DNA from: Pseudomonadota bacterium
Lineage (GTDB): Bacteria > Pseudomonadota > Alphaproteobacteria > Azospirillales > Azospirillaceae
Length of the DNA: 18,341 nt
Direction: 5' to 3'
Assembly: GCA_023411035.1 (NCBI GenBank)
Contig: JAEYPE010000186.1
Span: 1 to 18,341, forward strand
Positions 7,034 to 14,025 of this stretch are shown piece by piece. Position 1 is the first letter of the stretch; every line of letters begins with the position of its first letter. Both the position numbers and the translations under genes were made by a program. The notes under the pieces are model-generated. The model was not told the DNA's origin. It saw nothing but the letters and a program-made list of their open reading frames with translations, and ran no database searches.

Positions 7034-7501
7034 ATGACGGCGAAAGAACCGGCCATGTTGGGAAAGGATCAGATCGTGGATACCCTCAACGATCTGATCC
7101 GCATCGTCGAGGACAGCCACGAGGCCTATCGTCAGGCTGCGGAAAGCCTGGAAGACGAGGATTTGAAGGCGCTGTTCAACGATCTGGCCGCCCAGCGCGG
7201 CGCCATCGTGCGGGAGGTGCAGCGTCTGGTCGCCGAACAGGGCGGGGCGCCGGACATGGGCGGCACCATGATGGGCGGCGCGCACCGCTTCTTCCTGGAC
7301 CTGAAAGCCAATGTGCTGGGCCATGACCGGGAAGCGATCCTGGCCGAGGTGCAGCGCGGGGAGTCGGAATGCGTCCGCGCCTATGAGGAGGCTCTGGCGA
7401 AGGAACTCCCGCTGCCGATCATCGCCGTGGCGGTGCAGCACCTGGACCGCATCCGGGCGGACCATGACCGGATGACCCTGCTGCGCGGCACGGCGGCCTG
7501 A
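7034..7501 (+). CDS. DUF2383 (PA2169-like) four-helix-bundle protein
   Basis: A 155-residue, Glu-rich, fully helical cytoplasmic protein. Residues 10 to about 115 correspond to the DUF2383/PA2169 domain: VDTLNDLIRIVEDSHEAYRQAAES in helix 1, DLKALFNDLAAQRGAIVREVQRLV in helix 2, then MGGAHRFFLDLKANV and the acidic helix ILAEVQRGESECVRAYEEAL. This fold is related to the ferritin-like bundles and often sits in stress or envelope-related loci, but no activity is established. The start is ATG 7034, six bases after GGAGGGA; ATG 7055 is in frame but lacks such an RBS. An EcfG-like promoter lies about 40 bases upstream. It converges with the DUF1289 gene, leaving 23 bases between the stops. Confidence 0.83.
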   Translation: MTAKEPAMLGKDQIVDTLNDLIRIVEDSHEAYRQAAESLEDEDLKALFNDLAAQRGAIVREVQRLVAEQGGAPDMGGTMMGGAHRFFLDLKANVLGHDREAILAEVQRGESECVRAYEEALAKELPLPIIAVAVQHLDRIRADHDRMTLLRGTAA

Positions 7502-7524
7502 AGGGAAGGTGCCTGAAGGGGGAG

Positions 7525-7743
7525 TTACCCGGCGGCGGCCCGCCGCTCCTCCAACTCGGCCAGCAGGGCGCGCTTTTCGTCGTCGTCCATGTGCTTCCAG
7601 CCGCGGATTTCCTCCAGCGTGCGCAGGCAGCCGATGCAATAGGCGCGGTCGGCGGTCAGCTTGCACACGCTGATGCAGGGTGAGGGGACGCAGGGTGAGG
7701 GGACGATGGCGGCGGGCGCGGTGTCGGGGGTTCCGGTGGTCAT
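7525..7743 (-). CDS. DUF1289 Cys-rich small protein
   Basis: A 72-residue protein whose central part, PSPCISVCKLTADRAYCIGCLRTLEEIRGW, is the DUF1289 signature with four Cys (C23, C27, C36, C39) able to bind zinc or an Fe-S cluster. A charged helix (DDEKRALLAELEERRAA) follows. The family's function is unknown. Start: ATG 7743 is preferred over TTG 7755; neither has a clear Shine-Dalgarno, so the start is uncertain. An exact 15-bp tandem duplication (7675-7704) repeats the VPSPC segment and adds a fifth Cys (C18). The gene lies just downstream of the korA-korB-ferritin operon terminator on the same strand and has no obvious promoter of its own, so leaky read-through is possible. Confidence 0.83.
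   Translation of the reverse strand: MTTGTPDTAPAAIVPSPCVPSPCISVCKLTADRAYCIGCLRTLEEIRGWKHMDDDEKRALLAELEERRAAAG
7675..7704. repeat. 15-bp exact tandem duplication inside the DUF1289 gene
   Basis: GCAGGGTGAGGGGAC occurs twice head to tail (7675-7689 and 7690-7704), in frame. It duplicates the codons for Val-Pro-Ser-Pro-Cys just before the family core, lengthening the N-terminal arm by five residues without disrupting the reading frame. Confidence 0.9.
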
Positions 7744-7754
7744 TCCAAAGGCCA

Positions 7755-7786
7755 AAAGGAAACGGGACGGCGCTGGGCCGTCCCGT
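7755..7786 (-). terminator. Rho-independent terminator of the korA-korB-ferritin operon
   Basis: Read on the minus strand, ACGGGACGGC (7786-7777) and GCCGTCCCGT (7771-7762) form a perfect 10-bp stem around a 5-base loop, followed by a T-rich tract (TTTCCTTTT). It lies about 40 bases past the ferritin-like stop codon and 19 bases before the DUF1289 start. Confidence 0.75.
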
Positions 7787-7826
7787 CCTTAGCATCCGGC
7801 GGCGATCCGCCTCAATCCCAAACGCT

Positions 7827-8360
7827 TCAGTCGGAAATGTTCGGCGGATCGGGATCGTCCGACCAGTCGTCCTTCGGGGCCGGATAGCGCTCCAGCCACT
7901 TGCGGACCAGGACGACGTGGCCGGCTTCCTCGTCCGCGAATTCGCGGGCGAGGCGGGCCACCTCCGGGTCCTTCGTCTCGGCGGCGACCGAGGCGTAGTA
8001 GTTGTTGCCCTGATGCTCGCTCAGCAGCGCCATCTTCAGCGCGTGGTGCGGCTTCATCAGATAATGGGCGTTCTCGAAGGCCGCGGCCTCCGGCGACTCG
8101 TTGGTGGCGTCCCACTGGAACTCCCAGGGGGCGACCTTGGGCAGCGGGCCGTGTTCCTTGGCGATCTGCTTCACCTCTTCGGCGTGCTTGGCCGAATAGG
8201 TGGCCAGATCGCGGAACAGCTTGGCGACCTCCATGTTGTTGTGGGCCTCCATGCTGTCGGCCAGTTCGTTGTAGCGGTCCACCGCCTCGATCTCCAGCTC
8301 CAGCGCGTGGGCCAGGAACATGCCGACGTTGGAGGCCCCGTTCAGAACTTTCGTCTTCAT
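7827..8360 (-). CDS. rubrerythrin-like ferritin-fold protein coupled to korB
   Basis: A 177-residue cytoplasmic protein with the four-helix pattern of the rubrerythrin/ferritin-like (COG1633-type) proteins. Helix 1 carries E23-x6-Y30 and helix 3 E115-x6-Y122; helix 4 has E145-x-x-H148. In helix 2 the expected Glu of E-x-x-H is Ser (S56-x-x-H59), so one di-iron ligand position is altered, although E61/E62 are nearby. There is no rubredoxin domain. The C-terminal tail is acidic and proline-rich (DDWSDDPDPPNISD). The start ATG overlaps the korB stop in ATGA, so it is translated with korB and ends at a terminator. In this setting a role in protecting or supplying iron to the oxygen-sensitive Fe-S oxidoreductase is plausible, but it is inference. 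Peroxidase activity or iron storage are alternatives. Confidence 0.83.
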   Translation of the reverse strand: MKTKVLNGASNVGMFLAHALELEIEAVDRYNELADSMEAHNNMEVAKLFRDLATYSAKHAEEVKQIAKEHGPLPKVAPWEFQWDATNESPEAAAFENAHYLMKPHHALKMALLSEHQGNNYYASVAAETKDPEVARLAREFADEEAGHVVLVRKWLERYPAPKDDWSDDPDPPNISD

Positions 8361-9199
8361 ACCGCGAACCCCTCTTCGATCTGGGCGATGCTGCGGGTGG
8401 CCGTCGATTCCGGCTGGAACGGGCGGCGGTTGCCGGCGAGGAAGATGCCGAGGCCGAAACCGTCGTCCTCAAGGACGGCGCGCATCGCCTCGTTCGGATC
8501 GTCCGTCGGCTCGCGGCCATAGGGATGAACCGTGGTCTTCCAACCGCGCTGCTCGGGACGGAAGGTGACGCAGGGGGACAGGATGTGGATGACCGAGAAA
8601 CCGGGGTGCTTCACGCCTTCCACGATCAAGCGCGCCACCTCGTTCGGGTCGTTGGAGAAGCCGCGGGCGACGAAATTCGCGCCGCAGGCCAGCGCCAGGG
8701 CGACCGGCTGGATCGGGTTGACGCCCGGACCTTCCGGGGTCAGCTTCGATTCGCACCAATCGGCCTCGGTGGTCGGCGAGGCCTGACCCTTGGTCATGCC
8801 GTACACCTGATTGTCCATGACGATGTAGGTCATGTCCACGTTGCGCCGGCAGGCGTGCAGGAAATGGTTGCCGCCGATGGAGAAGCCGTCGCCGTCGCCG
8901 CCGAAGATCAGCACGTTCAGCTCGGGCCGGGCCAGCTTCACGCCGGACGCCACGGCCAGCGAGCGGCCATGGACGGTGTGGTAGCCGTAGACGCTGGTGT
9001 AGGCGGGGATGCGCGACGAGCAGCCGATGCCCGACACCACGACGGTGTTGTGGCGCTCCAGCCCCATGTTCGCCATGGCGCGGGTGATGCCGGCCAGCAC
9101 GGAATAGTCGCCGCAGCCGGGGCACCAGATGGGCTTCACGTCGGACTTGTAGTCGCCGGGCACCGGGGCCACGGCATCGTCGGACAGATGGGTATCCAT
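8357..9199 (-). CDS. korB: 2-oxoacid:ferredoxin oxidoreductase, beta subunit
   Basis: This 280-residue subunit binds thiamine diphosphate and the single [4Fe-4S] cluster of two-subunit 2-oxoacid:ferredoxin oxidoreductases, which convert 2-oxoglutarate or pyruvate plus CoA to the acyl-CoA and reduced ferredoxin. Four Cys are placed as in the archaeal StOFOR type: C26 and C29 in WCPGCGD, C60 in GIGCSS and C210 in SPC. The TPP motif runs from GDGDG (101-105) to DN (129-130). The start is ATG 9199 with CGGAG ten bases upstream. korA lies 20 bases upstream on the same strand and the ferritin-like gene overlaps its stop. The substrate (2-oxoglutarate or pyruvate) cannot be decided from sequence; the Kor name follows the common annotation of such pairs. 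Confidence 0.92.
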   Translation of the reverse strand: MDTHLSDDAVAPVPGDYKSDVKPIWCPGCGDYSVLAGITRAMANMGLERHNTVVVSGIGCSSRIPAYTSVYGYHTVHGRSLAVASGVKLARPELNVLIFGGDGDGFSIGGNHFLHACRRNVDMTYIVMDNQVYGMTKGQASPTTEADWCESKLTPEGPGVNPIQPVALALACGANFVARGFSNDPNEVARLIVEGVKHPGFSVIHILSPCVTFRPEQRGWKTTVHPYGREPTDDPNEAMRAVLEDDGFGLGIFLAGNRRPFQPESTATRSIAQIEEGFAV

Positions 9200-9219
9200 G
9201 GATTTCGTGCTCCGGCCGG

Positions 9220-10953
9220 TCAGATCAGGGAAAGAAGCGTCTCGTGCACCTCGCGGGCGCGGATCGGCAGCGGGCCGGGGCGGCTGAACACCGACACCTC
9301 GCCCGGCAGATCGTAATGCCCGCGGAGGAACTTGTGGAACTGGGCGCCGTGCGTCTGCTCGACGACCAGGACCTTCGTGACGCCTTCCAGCGCCGCGGCC
9401 AGCCGGGCGGGCTGAACCGGGGAGATCAGGCGGATGGCGATCAGGCGGGCCTTCCTGCCGGCGGCCTCCAGGCGGCGCACCGCCTCGCGCGACGGGCCGG
9501 TGGCGGACCCCCAGGTGATGACGGCGACCTCGCCCTCGCCCTCGATGTCGGCCCAGGCGTCGCCGTAGTCGTAGGACGTCAGCTTGCGCAGGCGCTTGTC
9601 GAGCTGCTTCTGGTGGTCGGACGCCTGAGAGGAGGGCAGGGCGTTCTCCGCATGCTCCAGCCCGTCGGCGGTGTGCTCGCCGCCCGGCATGCCGGGGATG
9701 GCGGCGGGGGAGATGCCCGATTCGGTGTTGGCGTAGCGCAGGTACTTGCCCTCGCCGCCGAGATCGGTCGCCAGCAGGCGGTTCGCCTTGTAGGGCGCGT
9801 CCGCCGGCTTGTCCACGATGGCGCGGGACTGGCCCATCGCCTGATCGGACAGCACGATGGCCACGGTTTGCAGGGCTTCGGCCAGATGCACCGCCCACTG
9901 GGTGGTGAACAGGCAATCGCCGATGGAGGTCGGGCCGACCACCAGATGCGGGGCGTCGCCGTGCAGGCCGTAGACGGCGATGTTCAGGTCGGACTGTTCG
10001 GACTTGGTCGGGATGCCGGTGGAGGGGCCGCCGCGCTGCACGTCGACGATCACCACCGGGGTTTCCGAGGCCACGCCCAGGCCGATGCATTCGGTCATCA
10101 GCGACAGGCCGGGGCCGGCGGTCGCGGTGATCGAGGGCACGCCGCTGAAGGACGCGCCCAGGCACATGGCGATGGAGGCCAGTTCATCCTCCGCCTGGAC
10201 CAGCTTGCCGCCGGTCTTGGCGAGGTTGGGGGCCAGCCATTCCAGGATTTCGGTCGCGGGCGTGATCGGATAGGCGGCGCAGAACTTCACCCCGCCCTTC
10301 AGCGCGCCGAGACCGGCGGCCTCGTTGCCGGAGATGTTCCAGCGGGTGGCGCCATCCTGTTTGGGAATGGCGTTCGGGGCGGCCAGTTCCAGGCCCAGGT
10401 TCCAGCCGGCGGCTTCCTTGGCGCCGGCGTCGATGCCGGCGTTGGACGCCTGGATGGCGGCGTCGCCCTTCTTGCCCAGCGCCTTCCGGATCACCGCGTC
10501 GATGCCCGCGCGCGGCAGGCCGACGATCGCCGCGACGGCGCCCAGCCCGACCATGTTGACGCGCCCGCCGGGGATGCGGGCCGCCAGTTCCTTGATCGGC
10601 AACTCAACCTGCCTGGCGCCGCTGGCGGCCAGGACCGGGGGCACCGGGCCCTGGCTGGGGTCGGTGATGATGACGCTCTTGTCCGACAGGGGCAGTTCGG
10701 CGGCGAAGCGCTCCACATTCTGCCAGTCGAAGGCGACGATCAGGTCGAAACGGTCCCCCGGACCATGAACGGGTGTCGGCGACAGGCGAACGAGGGCGGC
10801 GGCCTCACCGCCACGGATCTGCGGGCCGGTCGACCGCGACATCAATCCGTACCATCCCACGTTGGCGGCGGCATCCAGCAGCATCTGTCCGGCGGTCATC
10901 GCGCCGGCGCCACCGCTGCCCACCAGGGCAATCGTGACCGAGTCCACTGTCAT
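9220..10953 (-). CDS. korA: 2-oxoacid:ferredoxin oxidoreductase, alpha subunit (gamma-alpha fusion)
   Basis: A 577-residue fusion. Residues 1 to about 190 are the gamma domain (VGSGGAGAMTAGQMLLDAA, GGRVNMVGLGA). From about 200 comes the alpha catalytic part, with YPITPATEI (228-236) that contacts CoA and the TPP site, then AEDELASIAMCLGAS, TATAGPGLSLM and RGGPSTGIPTKSEQSDL. The C-terminal domain starts near VAVITWGSATGPSREAV. No ferredoxin (delta) domain is present, as in two-subunit KorAB enzymes. The start is ATG 10953 because AAGGGA stands seven bases upstream; TTG 10962 would overlap that spacing. It is the first gene of the korA-korB-ferritin operon, with its promoter in the 216-bp gap before it, where no clear hexamers were identified. 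The reduced ferredoxin could serve biosynthesis or nitrogenase (inference). Confidence 0.93.
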   Translation of the reverse strand: MTVDSVTIALVGSGGAGAMTAGQMLLDAAANVGWYGLMSRSTGPQIRGGEAAALVRLSPTPVHGPGDRFDLIVAFDWQNVERFAAELPLSDKSVIITDPSQGPVPPVLAASGARQVELPIKELAARIPGGRVNMVGLGAVAAIVGLPRAGIDAVIRKALGKKGDAAIQASNAGIDAGAKEAAGWNLGLELAAPNAIPKQDGATRWNISGNEAAGLGALKGGVKFCAAYPITPATEILEWLAPNLAKTGGKLVQAEDELASIAMCLGASFSGVPSITATAGPGLSLMTECIGLGVASETPVVIVDVQRGGPSTGIPTKSEQSDLNIAVYGLHGDAPHLVVGPTSIGDCLFTTQWAVHLAEALQTVAIVLSDQAMGQSRAIVDKPADAPYKANRLLATDLGGEGKYLRYANTESGISPAAIPGMPGGEHTADGLEHAENALPSSQASDHQKQLDKRLRKLTSYDYGDAWADIEGEGEVAVITWGSATGPSREAVRRLEAAGRKARLIAIRLISPVQPARLAAALEGVTKVLVVEQTHGAQFHKFLRGHYDLPGEVSVFSRPGPLPIRAREVHETLLSLI

Positions 10954-11169
10954 ATGGTTCAATCCCTTGCGTCCGAATGTGAGTCGCCCGACGCCCGTAC
11001 GGGTACTTCAGCTTCGTGGAACAAGGGAATGATCTGGCGCAAATCGGATTGTTGGGAAGGCAACTTTCCGAAGTCGCGCCATAGTTTGGTGTTACCAATT
11101 CTTGCGTGCCGGAACGGCGAACATTGGGGCCGGTTGTTGCCGGACCGTAATGGCCGGGGCCATGGGACG

Positions 11170-11838
11170 CTATTCGACGTAACGCTCCTCTTTCCAGGGA
11201 TCGGCTTCGTTGTGATAGCCACGGACCTCCCAATAGCCGCGGCGGTCCTCCGCCAGGAACTCGATCCGCTTCACCCACTTGGCGCTTTTCCAGAAATAGA
11301 GCTTCGGCACGACGACTCGGACGGGGCCGCCATGGTCGCGGCTGATCGGCTGGCCTTCCCAAGACGTGGCCAGCAGCGCGTCCTCCGCGGCGAACATCTC
11401 CAGCGGCAGGTTCGTGCTGTAGCCGTCCGACGAATGGCAGAGGACGAATCGCGCCTCGGGCCGGGGCCGCAAGACCGACAGCAGGTGCCGCGTGGACACC
11501 CCTTGCCAATGATTGTCGTAGCGCGACCAGGTGGTGACGCAATGGATGTCGGAGACGAAGCGCTCCTGCGGCTGGGCCTGAAGGTCCGCCCAGGTCCAGG
11601 TGACGGGGTTTTCGACCAGACCGTCCACCGTCAGGGTCCAGTTCGCCTCCGTCACCCGCGGCACGATGCCGAGGTCGAGCACCGGCCAGTTCTCCACCAG
11701 CCGCTGGCCCGGCGGCAGCCGGTCGCGCGCCGGGTCGGCGGTTTCCCCGGTCAGGCCCCGGCCCTCCCGCGCCCACTGTTCCTTGGCGGCGATCAGCTTG
11801 TCGCGGATCCGGCCGTCCTGCGGGATGTCGTCCGCCAT
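11170..11838 (-). CDS. sulfite oxidase-like molybdopterin oxidoreductase (YuiH-type, cytoplasmic)
   Basis: A 222-residue protein of the sulfite oxidase/MsrP fold. The Mo ligand is Cys100 in DIHCVTTWSRYDNHWQGV (residues 97-114). Other family blocks are WTLTVDGLVENPVTWTWADL, HSSDGYSTNLPLE, PISRDHGGPVRVVVPKLYFWKSAKWVKRIEF (about 165-194) and the terminal GYWEVRGYHNEADPW. Unlike MsrP/YedY there is no Tat signal peptide, and no haem partner (MsrQ) is adjacent, so it should be cytoplasmic. The physiological substrate of this subgroup is unknown. The start is ATG 11838 with GAGGA five bases upstream; the longer frame to 11892 lacks an RBS. It is on the korA strand but 216 bp away and divergent from the histidine kinase gene. 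Confidence 0.87.
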   Translation of the reverse strand: MADDIPQDGRIRDKLIAAKEQWAREGRGLTGETADPARDRLPPGQRLVENWPVLDLGIVPRVTEANWTLTVDGLVENPVTWTWADLQAQPQERFVSDIHCVTTWSRYDNHWQGVSTRHLLSVLRPRPEARFVLCHSSDGYSTNLPLEMFAAEDALLATSWEGQPISRDHGGPVRVVVPKLYFWKSAKWVKRIEFLAEDRRGYWEVRGYHNEADPWKEERYVE

Positions 11839-12017
11839 GGGAGTCCTCGTCTGTCCAAGCGATGTGTCGGGAAGCGGTATCTCGGGAAGCAATTCGGGGA
11901 ATTATGCACGGATGGACACCGGTGTCATGGTGGCGATGCCGCCATTCCTCCCCCTGTTCACGCCCCGTCCTGCTCTGATAGCATGTCGGCCATGCTGTCC
12001 CAGCCCCGTTGCCGCCC

Positions 12018-13904
12018 ATGACCACTGTGCTGCCCGACGCCCCGCACCCCGATGCAGCGCCTCCGGGACTGGAGTTGGCTGGGCTGGAGTGGCTGGACGC
12101 GCTCGCCACGCCGCTGTGGCTGCTCAACCCCGATGGTCTGACCGTCTGGACGAACGACGCCGCCCGCGCGCTGATCGGGCTGGAGCGCGACACGTCCGCC
12201 GCCGCCGTCCGGATCGTTCTGCCCTCCAGATCGGCCGGCGCGCTGGAGCGGGCTGCAGCGGGCCGGAAGGTGGATGTCCGGGCGACCGTCCACGCCCCCC
12301 TGACCCTGCCGCTGGAGGTCGATCTCCGGCTGGCTCCGGCGCCGCGCCGGACGGGCCTGATCCTGGCCGAAGCGCCCGCCGACAGCGGGGCCCGGCAGGA
12401 GATGATGCGGCTGAACGAGCAGCTCATCGCCCTGTCCTACGCCTATCCCGACATCCGGTTCGAACTGCTGCGGGACGGCACCATCCTGGATTTCGCCGCC
12501 GCCAGCCCCGGCGACCTGAACGTTCCCGCCGAACGCTTCCTGGCGCATCGCGTGCAGGAGGTGCTGCCCGATCCCGCCGCCGGGCTGCTGGCCGAGGCGC
12601 TGGGCCGGCTGAACGAGGGGCAGACGGTCATCGGCCTGGACTTCTCCCTGCCGCCGCCATCAGGTTCGGCGGGCGCCGCCAAATTCTTCGAAGCGCGGCT
12701 GGTCGCGCTGCCCGACAGCGACCGCGTGATGTGCAGCATCCGCAACGTCACCGAGCGGGTGCAGGCGGAAAGCGCCGCCCGGCGCGCCCACCATCTGCTG
12801 TCCGACGCCATCGAATGCATCACCGAGGGCTTCGTGCTGTACGACGCCCAGGACCGGCTGGTGCTGTGCAACACGCGCTACTGCGAGCTGTTTTCGGCCA
12901 ACACCGACCTCATCACGCCGGGCACCAGCTTCGAGACGGTGCTGCGGGGCGGTGCGGAGCGGGGCATCTACCGCGTGCCGGACGGTGACCTGGAAGGTTG
13001 GATCAAGCGGCGCATCGTGCAGCACCGCAACGCCGGCCCGCCCATGGAGGTTCAGCTTCACGACGGGCGCTGGATTCGCATCGAGGAATGGCGGACCCAC
13101 GAAGGCGGCACCGTCGGCATCCGCGCCGACATCACCGACCTGAAGGTCCGCGAGGCCGAATTGAGCGCCGCCCGCGACGAGGCCGAACAGGCCAACCAGC
13201 GCAAGTCCGACTATGTTCACCACCTGAGCCACGAACTGCGCACGCCGCTGAACGCCGTGCTCGGCTTCGCCCAGATCATTCATGAAGAGATGATGGGGCC
13301 GAACAACCCGCGCTACCGCGACTACGCCGGGCAGATCGCGACGGCGGGCGTCTATATGCTGGACCTCATCAACAACCTCCTGGACCTCGCGCGGATCGAG
13401 GCGGGGCGGATGGATCTGCACGAGGAAGCCTGCAACCTCTCCCTGCTGGTCGATCTGACCTTCGGCATGATGCAGCCGCGCGCCGGGGAAGCGGCGGTCA
13501 CGCTGGACATGGAGATTCCGGACGACCTGCCCAGCCTGCGCGGGGACGCCTCGCTGATCCGGCAGATGCTGACCAACCTGATCGGCAACGCCATCAAGTT
13601 CGCCCGTCCCAACGACGGGCATGTGCGGGTGCTTGCGGAGATGACGGAGGACGGCGGCATCGCGGTGACCGTCGCCGACAACGGCATCGGCATGCGGCCC
13701 GAACAAATCCCGGTGGCGCTGGACGCCTTCGGGCAGGTGCACGGACGCGACCTGACGGCGGAACGCGGGTCCGGCCTGGGGCTGCCGCTGACCCGCGCGC
13801 TGATCGCCCTTCACGGCGGCACCTTCCACATCGACAGCAGCGTCGGGGCCGGCACGACCGTGCGCCTGACCTTCCCGCCCAGCCGGGTCGGCGGCCCAAT
13901 GTAA
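12018..13904 (+). CDS. soluble PAS-domain sensor histidine kinase (orphan)
   Basis: A 628-residue kinase with no membrane segment, so a cytoplasmic sensor. Residues about 25-115 and 140-248 look like degenerate PAS-type sensor domains, each followed by a short linker. A clearer PAS occurs at about 260-378 (DAIECITEGFVLYDAQDRLVLCN...WIRIEEWRT...VGIRADITD). A short coiled coil (378-396) leads into HisKA with the phospho-acceptor H405 in SHELRTPLN. The HATPase part has the N box around N520-N524, G1 DNGIGM (554-559) and G2 GSGLGLP (584-590). No receiver domain or response regulator is in the window. Start: ATG 12018, without a clear Shine-Dalgarno; TTG 12009 is possible. The signal is unknown. 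Confidence 0.9.
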   Translation: MTTVLPDAPHPDAAPPGLELAGLEWLDALATPLWLLNPDGLTVWTNDAARALIGLERDTSAAAVRIVLPSRSAGALERAAAGRKVDVRATVHAPLTLPLEVDLRLAPAPRRTGLILAEAPADSGARQEMMRLNEQLIALSYAYPDIRFELLRDGTILDFAAASPGDLNVPAERFLAHRVQEVLPDPAAGLLAEALGRLNEGQTVIGLDFSLPPPSGSAGAAKFFEARLVALPDSDRVMCSIRNVTERVQAESAARRAHHLLSDAIECITEGFVLYDAQDRLVLCNTRYCELFSANTDLITPGTSFETVLRGGAERGIYRVPDGDLEGWIKRRIVQHRNAGPPMEVQLHDGRWIRIEEWRTHEGGTVGIRADITDLKVREAELSAARDEAEQANQRKSDYVHHLSHELRTPLNAVLGFAQIIHEEMMGPNNPRYRDYAGQIATAGVYMLDLINNLLDLARIEAGRMDLHEEACNLSLLVDLTFGMMQPRAGEAAVTLDMEIPDDLPSLRGDASLIRQMLTNLIGNAIKFARPNDGHVRVLAEMTEDGGIAVTVADNGIGMRPEQIPVALDAFGQVHGRDLTAERGSGLGLPLTRALIALHGGTFHIDSSVGAGTTVRLTFPPSRVGGPM

Positions 13905-13929
13905 TCGGGCGTTCGGCCCAGAACGCGCA

Positions 13930-13961
13930 ACGGCCGCGCGCGCATGACGCGCGGCGGCCGT
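13930..13961. terminator. strong GC hairpin between convergent genes
   Basis: ACGGCCGC-G-CGCGCG pairs with CGCGCGGCGGCCGT around a 5-base loop: a 14-bp stem with one bulged G. It lies 25 bases after the kinase stop and 64 bases before the DJ-1/PfpI-like stop. There is no U-tract, so it is a probable but unproven bidirectional terminator or 3'-end stabiliser. Confidence 0.5.
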
Positions 13962-14025
13962 GGACCCACAAGACACAACCCGCAGGAAAGACGGGTACCC
14001 TTGTCGAGGCGCGGTTGCTCGGCCC

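Noticed and set aside
10994..11003. CCCGTACGGG palindrome upstream of korA as an operator
   Set aside because: Ten bases of GC-rich palindrome are common by chance in this genome, and no second copy or cognate regulator gene is nearby.
9244..12021. 925-codon plus-strand open frame
   Set aside because: Antisense to korA and the molybdoprotein gene and crosses their intergenic gap; its low-complexity Gly/Arg/Asp/Gln composition marks it as a shadow.
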